Source: Methanosarcinales archaeon
Lineage (GTDB): Archaea; Halobacteriota; Methanosarcinia; Methanosarcinales; Methanogasteraceae
Assembly (NCBI GenBank): GCA_030666765.1
Contig: DAOUXE010000002.1
Location: forward strand, 1-14,546
DNA length: 14,546 nt
Reading direction: 5' to 3'
In this document: piece by piece, positions 13,591-14,546 of the stretch
Layout of the letters: every line of letters starts with the position of its first letter
Numbering within the stretch: the stretch's first letter is position 1
The notes under the pieces: generated by a model
Told to the model about the DNA's origin: nothing
The model's database searches: none
The model's input: the letters and a program-made list of their open reading frames with translations, nothing else
Position numbers and translations under genes: made by a program

Positions 13591-14546
13591 GTGAGAAAAA
13601 TAGAGAAAAAACAAAGTTTAACCGTATCTGAGAAGTTCGGAGCATTCTGTGTACTGTGTTCATCAGTATACTTGATAGCGATCTCCGTCTTCCCGGTGAT
13701 GTACAATCTTACAGGAGAATTTGAAAAAAACGACTTCATCTTCAATACAGTTCTCCTTTTGATCGGCACCGGATCGCTCTTTGGGAGTATACGGTTTATT
13801 AAGAAGAGTGTTCTCTTCGAACAACTGCTCGATCTTGGATTTGAAAAAGGAATCTATACACGACTCGAACCGATCTTAAATGATATCGTGGAGTCACAAG
13901 TCTCGATGAACGATGTCGCGGACCAGCTTAAGTACATGAACACGAACATCTACCGGCTGCAGAAACGGTCGCACAGCGCCAGCACCGGAGCAGGGGTGGT
14001 CGATGTCAGGGAAGAGATATTCAGGTTTCTGCGGCTGGTGCTCCTGATCAATGTCTCGCTTGCCGTCTTTATTTATCTGCTGAGGGCTTATGGGTCTGTG
14101 ATACCGTACGCCATGGCAATGCTCTTTATCCTGTGGTGGGCAGAGATCACTTTCGAGTTTCGGATGTGGGAGAACTCGTGGGTATGGGTGTGGGTCTTTG
14201 TCCCAATACTGACCATACCAATCACAACTATTCTTGCAGACCTGCTATATGGCGATGCGATCCTGGTTGCTGCGATGTCTGTCGTGCTGGTTATATATGT
14301 GGTTGCATACTATACATGGGGCAGATACCTTGTCGAGCGAACGCTGCCGTTTGGTATCTCCGGGATCGCAAAGGAAGATATACCTACGAGCCGGTTTTCC
14401 GGTGTGCTCCGGATCATCGATCCGATCCGGAAATTTGTGCGAAGAAATGCACGTCTGATCTCGATCGTGTTCTTTGCTATGTCGGCTACCCTCTTTCTGC
14501 TGCTGGTACTCACTATCGCATCCATGATCGGGTTGTGGCGGTTCCC
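13591..14546 (+). CDS. Polytopic membrane protein of unknown family, 3' end missing
   Basis: An open frame runs from GTG 13591 to the right edge (318 codons plus 2 bases, no stop). I see two N-terminal membrane segments (about residues 15-40 and 48-70). An amphipathic, coiled-coil-like cytoplasmic stretch follows (about 85-130, with LEPILNDIVESQ and NDVADQLKYMN). Then come four closely spaced helices (about 145-260), one containing the Trp-rich WVWVWVF, a basic loop and a last helix near the edge. The GTG is the only plausible start after an in-frame TAG, and it lies 5 bases after rnp2. The best Shine-Dalgarno match, AGGTGA (13589-13594), overlaps this GTG and would instead suit a start near 13600, where the codon is ATA. 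The start is therefore uncertain. The first in-frame ATG comes only after the first membrane helix. The topology resembles sensor or transporter-like proteins, but I recognise no family and assign no function. Confidence 0.8.
   Translation, partial: MRKIEKKQSLTVSEKFGAFCVLCSSVYLIAISVFPVMYNLTGEFEKNDFIFNTVLLLIGTGSLFGSIRFIKKSVLFEQLLDLGFEKGIYTRLEPILNDIVESQVSMNDVADQLKYMNTNIYRLQKRSHSASTGAGVVDVREEIFRFLRLVLLINVSLAVFIYLLRAYGSVIPYAMAMLFILWWAEITFEFRMWENSWVWVWVFVPILTIPITTILADLLYGDAILVAAMSVVLVIYVVAYYTWGRYLVERTLPFGISGIAKEDIPTSRFSGVLRIIDPIRKFVRRNARLISIVFFAMSATLFLLLVLTIASMIGLWRF

Noticed and set aside
13583..13594. TAG stop of rnp2 as a possible pyrrolysine codon
   Set aside because: Read-through would add only two further residues before an in-frame TGA, and the family ends at this point.
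1..14546. CRISPR arrays, tRNA or rRNA genes
   Set aside because: No regularly spaced direct repeats and no tRNA- or rRNA-like segments were found by eye in the short intergenic regions.

Overview
The window reads as a piece of an archaeal genome. The evidence is a Pop5-type RNase P subunit, TATA-box promoters placed close to start codons, and Methanosarcina-type S-layer (PF07752/DUF1608) domains. It also has two very large secreted multiheme c-type cytochromes (MHCs) and a CcmF-type cytochrome c maturation protein. MHCs fused to S-layer domains are known from anaerobic methane-oxidising archaea of the ANME-2/Methanoperedens group and their relatives. I therefore infer a methane- or alkane-oxidising member of the Methanosarcinales/Syntrophoarchaeales neighbourhood. 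This is an inference from gene content, and no taxonomic marker was compared.

Layout, left to right. Bases 1-942 hold the N-terminal 314 residues of an IS1634-type (IS4 superfamily) DDE transposase on the minus strand, cut by the window edge. After a short AT-rich intergenic stretch, a plus-strand radical SAM protein lies at 1202-2149. A minus-strand pair at 4001-2299 encodes a 479-residue secreted protein (helical bundle, glycine-rich beta region, acidic tail) and an overlapping small acidic lipoprotein, closed by a T-tract terminator. A divergent promoter region at about 4002-4294 then launches a plus-strand operon that runs to the end of the window.

The operon has four genes joined by ATGA start/stop overlaps: MHC1 (1487 aa, 18 CxxCH plus one CX3CH and one CX4CH), MHC2 (830 aa, 16 CxxCH plus one CX3CH, C-terminal membrane anchor), a CcmF-like haem lyase subunit, and the RNase P protein Rnp2. 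A fifth gene follows 5 bases later; it encodes an unrecognised polytopic membrane protein that runs off the right edge. MHC1 combines an InhA/MAM-like adhesion domain, two PPC-like beta-sandwiches and two S-layer domains with its haem-binding stretches.

How the parts may work together (inference): CcmF attaches haem to the two cytochromes made from the same mRNA. MHC2 is held on the outer face of the membrane by its C-terminal helix, and MHC1 is embedded in or passes through the S-layer. Together they would form a membrane-to-exterior electron conduit, as proposed for direct interspecies electron transfer or metal reduction. The divergent secreted pair may be accessory cell-surface proteins. 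The most notable points are the domain architecture of MHC1, a colinear seven-haem block shared by both cytochromes, N-glycosylation sequons that overlap haem-binding motifs, and the coupling of an RNase P gene to a cytochrome operon.
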